Shown here: one piece after another, positions 63,183-64,000 of the stretch | How positions within the stretch are numbered: the stretch's first letter is position 1 | Layout: every line of letters starts with the position of its first letter | NCBI GenBank assembly: GCA_963575745.1 | Contig: CAUYUJ010012091.1 | Coordinates: 62,001-126,000 of the forward strand | Direction: 5' to 3' | DNA: 64,000 nt | DNA from: Prorocentrum cordatum | Taxonomy: Eukaryota > Sar > Dinophyceae > Prorocentrales > Prorocentraceae | Position numbers and translations under genes: made by a program | The notes under the pieces: model-generated | What the model was told of the DNA's origin: nothing | Databases searched by the model: none | Seen by the model: only the letters and a program-made list of their open reading frames with translations

Positions 63183-63310
63183 AGACCCATGCCAAGAAAC
63201 ACCATGCCTACGTCCTGTATGGGCTCCTATCAGTTTGGCGCCTACGTCCTGTACGTGGTTTGGCGCCTACGTCCTGTATGGGCCCCCTATCAGTTTGGTC
63301 GGGTGTTGGG
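63183..63310 (+). repeat. Dispersed repeat D fragment and a 3x short repeat
   Basis: ACCCATGCCAAGAAACACCA begins like repeat D copy 2. Then TGGCGCCTACGTCCTGTA(T/C)G or a close variant occurs three times in 90 bp. Confidence 0.8.
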
Positions 63311-63411
63311 CCGTCGAGCCTTTGTGGGCCTCCTTCTGTCTCAGCCGGTGCCCCTTTCTCTATATCAGTGCGGTCGGTATTCCTCTCTGAGAGTCTGTGG
63401 AGGAGGGGGTT

Positions 63412-63483
63412 TCCCGCCCAGCTCGCTTCTCCCCTGGCCCGCCCAGCTCGCTTTTCCCTTGGGGAGGAGCGAGCTGGGCGGGA
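63412..63483. repeat. Hairpin CCCGCCCAGCTCGC / GCGAGCTGGGCGGG
   Basis: Two direct copies of CCGCCCAGCTCGCTT (63414, 63439) followed by one inverted copy (AGCGAGCTGGGCGGG, 63468-63482). Confidence 0.9.
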
Positions 63484-63694
63484 TGGGGAGTGGAGGGGGG
63501 AGACGGAGGAGAGGGGCGGGACGGAGGGGAGGGGAGGGAAGGAGGGGAGGGGAGGACGAAGAGCAGGGAGGGAGGGGGGGAGGGAGCGGATGGGAGGGAG
63601 GGAGGGGAGGGAGGGGAGGGGAGGGGAGGGGAGGGAAGAGGGAGGGGATGCGAGGGGAGGGAAGGGAGGCGAGGTGAGGGAGGGGAGGGGAGGG
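63480..63694. repeat. GGGGA-rich tract
   Basis: GGGAGGGGAGGGG-type purine repeat. One strand is G-rich enough to form quadruplexes. Confidence 0.95.
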
Positions 63695-63835
63695 AGACAA
63701 GCTAGGTGCGCTCGCGTCATATCTGACGTCCTAACCCTCCCTCCCATCCCTTACCATGGCGTAGATTTCCTCTCTATTCGCACAGTCGGATGTGTTGTAG
63801 TAGAGCGTAGCATTACATAGCATAGCATGGTGTTG
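63695..63835 (-). repeat. Dispersed repeat E, copy 2 (inverted)
   Basis: Complement of 42290-42385: CTAGGTGCGCTCGCGTCATA, CCATGGCGTAGATT and TCGCACAGTCGGATGT. GTAGCATTACATAGCATAGC words beyond it recall those at 41990-42265. Confidence 0.85.
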
Positions 63836-64000
63836 TAGATCAACGCGTATCCTGACAAAGCATCGCGTGACGACGCCCCAAAGTGGGGGGTGCGTCTGCG
63901 GTTCAAAAAACCAACGAATCGACACCGAATGTGGAATCATTTCTGATGGTTGTCTCGGGGCGGGCATTTTCTAGATTTTGGGGCCTATTTGGAAGGACCG

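Overview
The window looks like nuclear DNA of a dinoflagellate, possibly Prorocentrum-like (inference from style; no marker gene is present). It is GC-rich and gene-poor, and packed with (TCC/GGA)n, (GAC/GTC)n, (ATC)n and (CA)n tracts. Coding pieces are embedded in pyrimidine- or purine-rich non-coding DNA. One well-supported 61-nt intron has a non-canonical GA start, an AG end and direct repeats at its borders. There are decayed LINE retrotransposons and two divergent copies of a tnp2-like transposase family. Nothing suggests a prokaryote, plasmid or virus.

Layout. 0-16.6 kb: two inverted copies of a 78-bp satellite locus (985-2815 and 14695-16555) bracket ~180-bp GCGC-containing repeats, three arrays of one decanucleotide family, an (ATC)n block, one acidic hypothetical exon (6.7-7.4 kb), exon-like islands among TCC tracts (10.9-12.3 kb) and a KDKSKER-repeat protein (12.6-13.2 kb). 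16.6-28 kb: a small two-exon basic/acidic gene (19.6-20.4 kb), a degenerate tandem repeat (20.6-21.5 kb), a three-exon transposase-like gene (22.6-25.1 kb) and a Q-rich exon (26.5-26.9 kb). 28-33 kb: pieces of one LINE (reverse transcriptase, then RNase H and a Cys motif), separated by a segment bounded by inverted repeats. 33-37 kb: two T-shaped palindromic elements and two MITEs flanked by TA. 38-44 kb: repeats and a fragmented zinc-motif gene. 54-64 kb: dispersed repeats, a 600-bp (CA)n tract, (GTC)n and a second, FADD-type LINE relic.

The most notable object is 44040-54264: a ~10.2-kb DNA-transposon-like unit. It has short terminal inverted repeats (CATGA...), a GAG duplication at both ends, and several ACGCTAATTAGCG-like motifs near each end. 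It is inserted in a dispersed repeat whose uninterrupted form lies at 58743-58900. Inside are four genes, all on the minus strand. In order of transcription they are a two-exon Lys/Ala-rich protein, a Q-rich MQQQPP-repeat protein, a tnp2-like transposase and a Lys-rich coiled-coil-like protein. GGGGCCCCT-N5-AGGGGCCCC-type hairpins sit at the gene boundaries and in one intron. The architecture (3-bp target duplication, subterminal repeats, tnp2-like transposase) recalls CACTA/EnSpm elements, but the termini and cargo are not ones I recognise.
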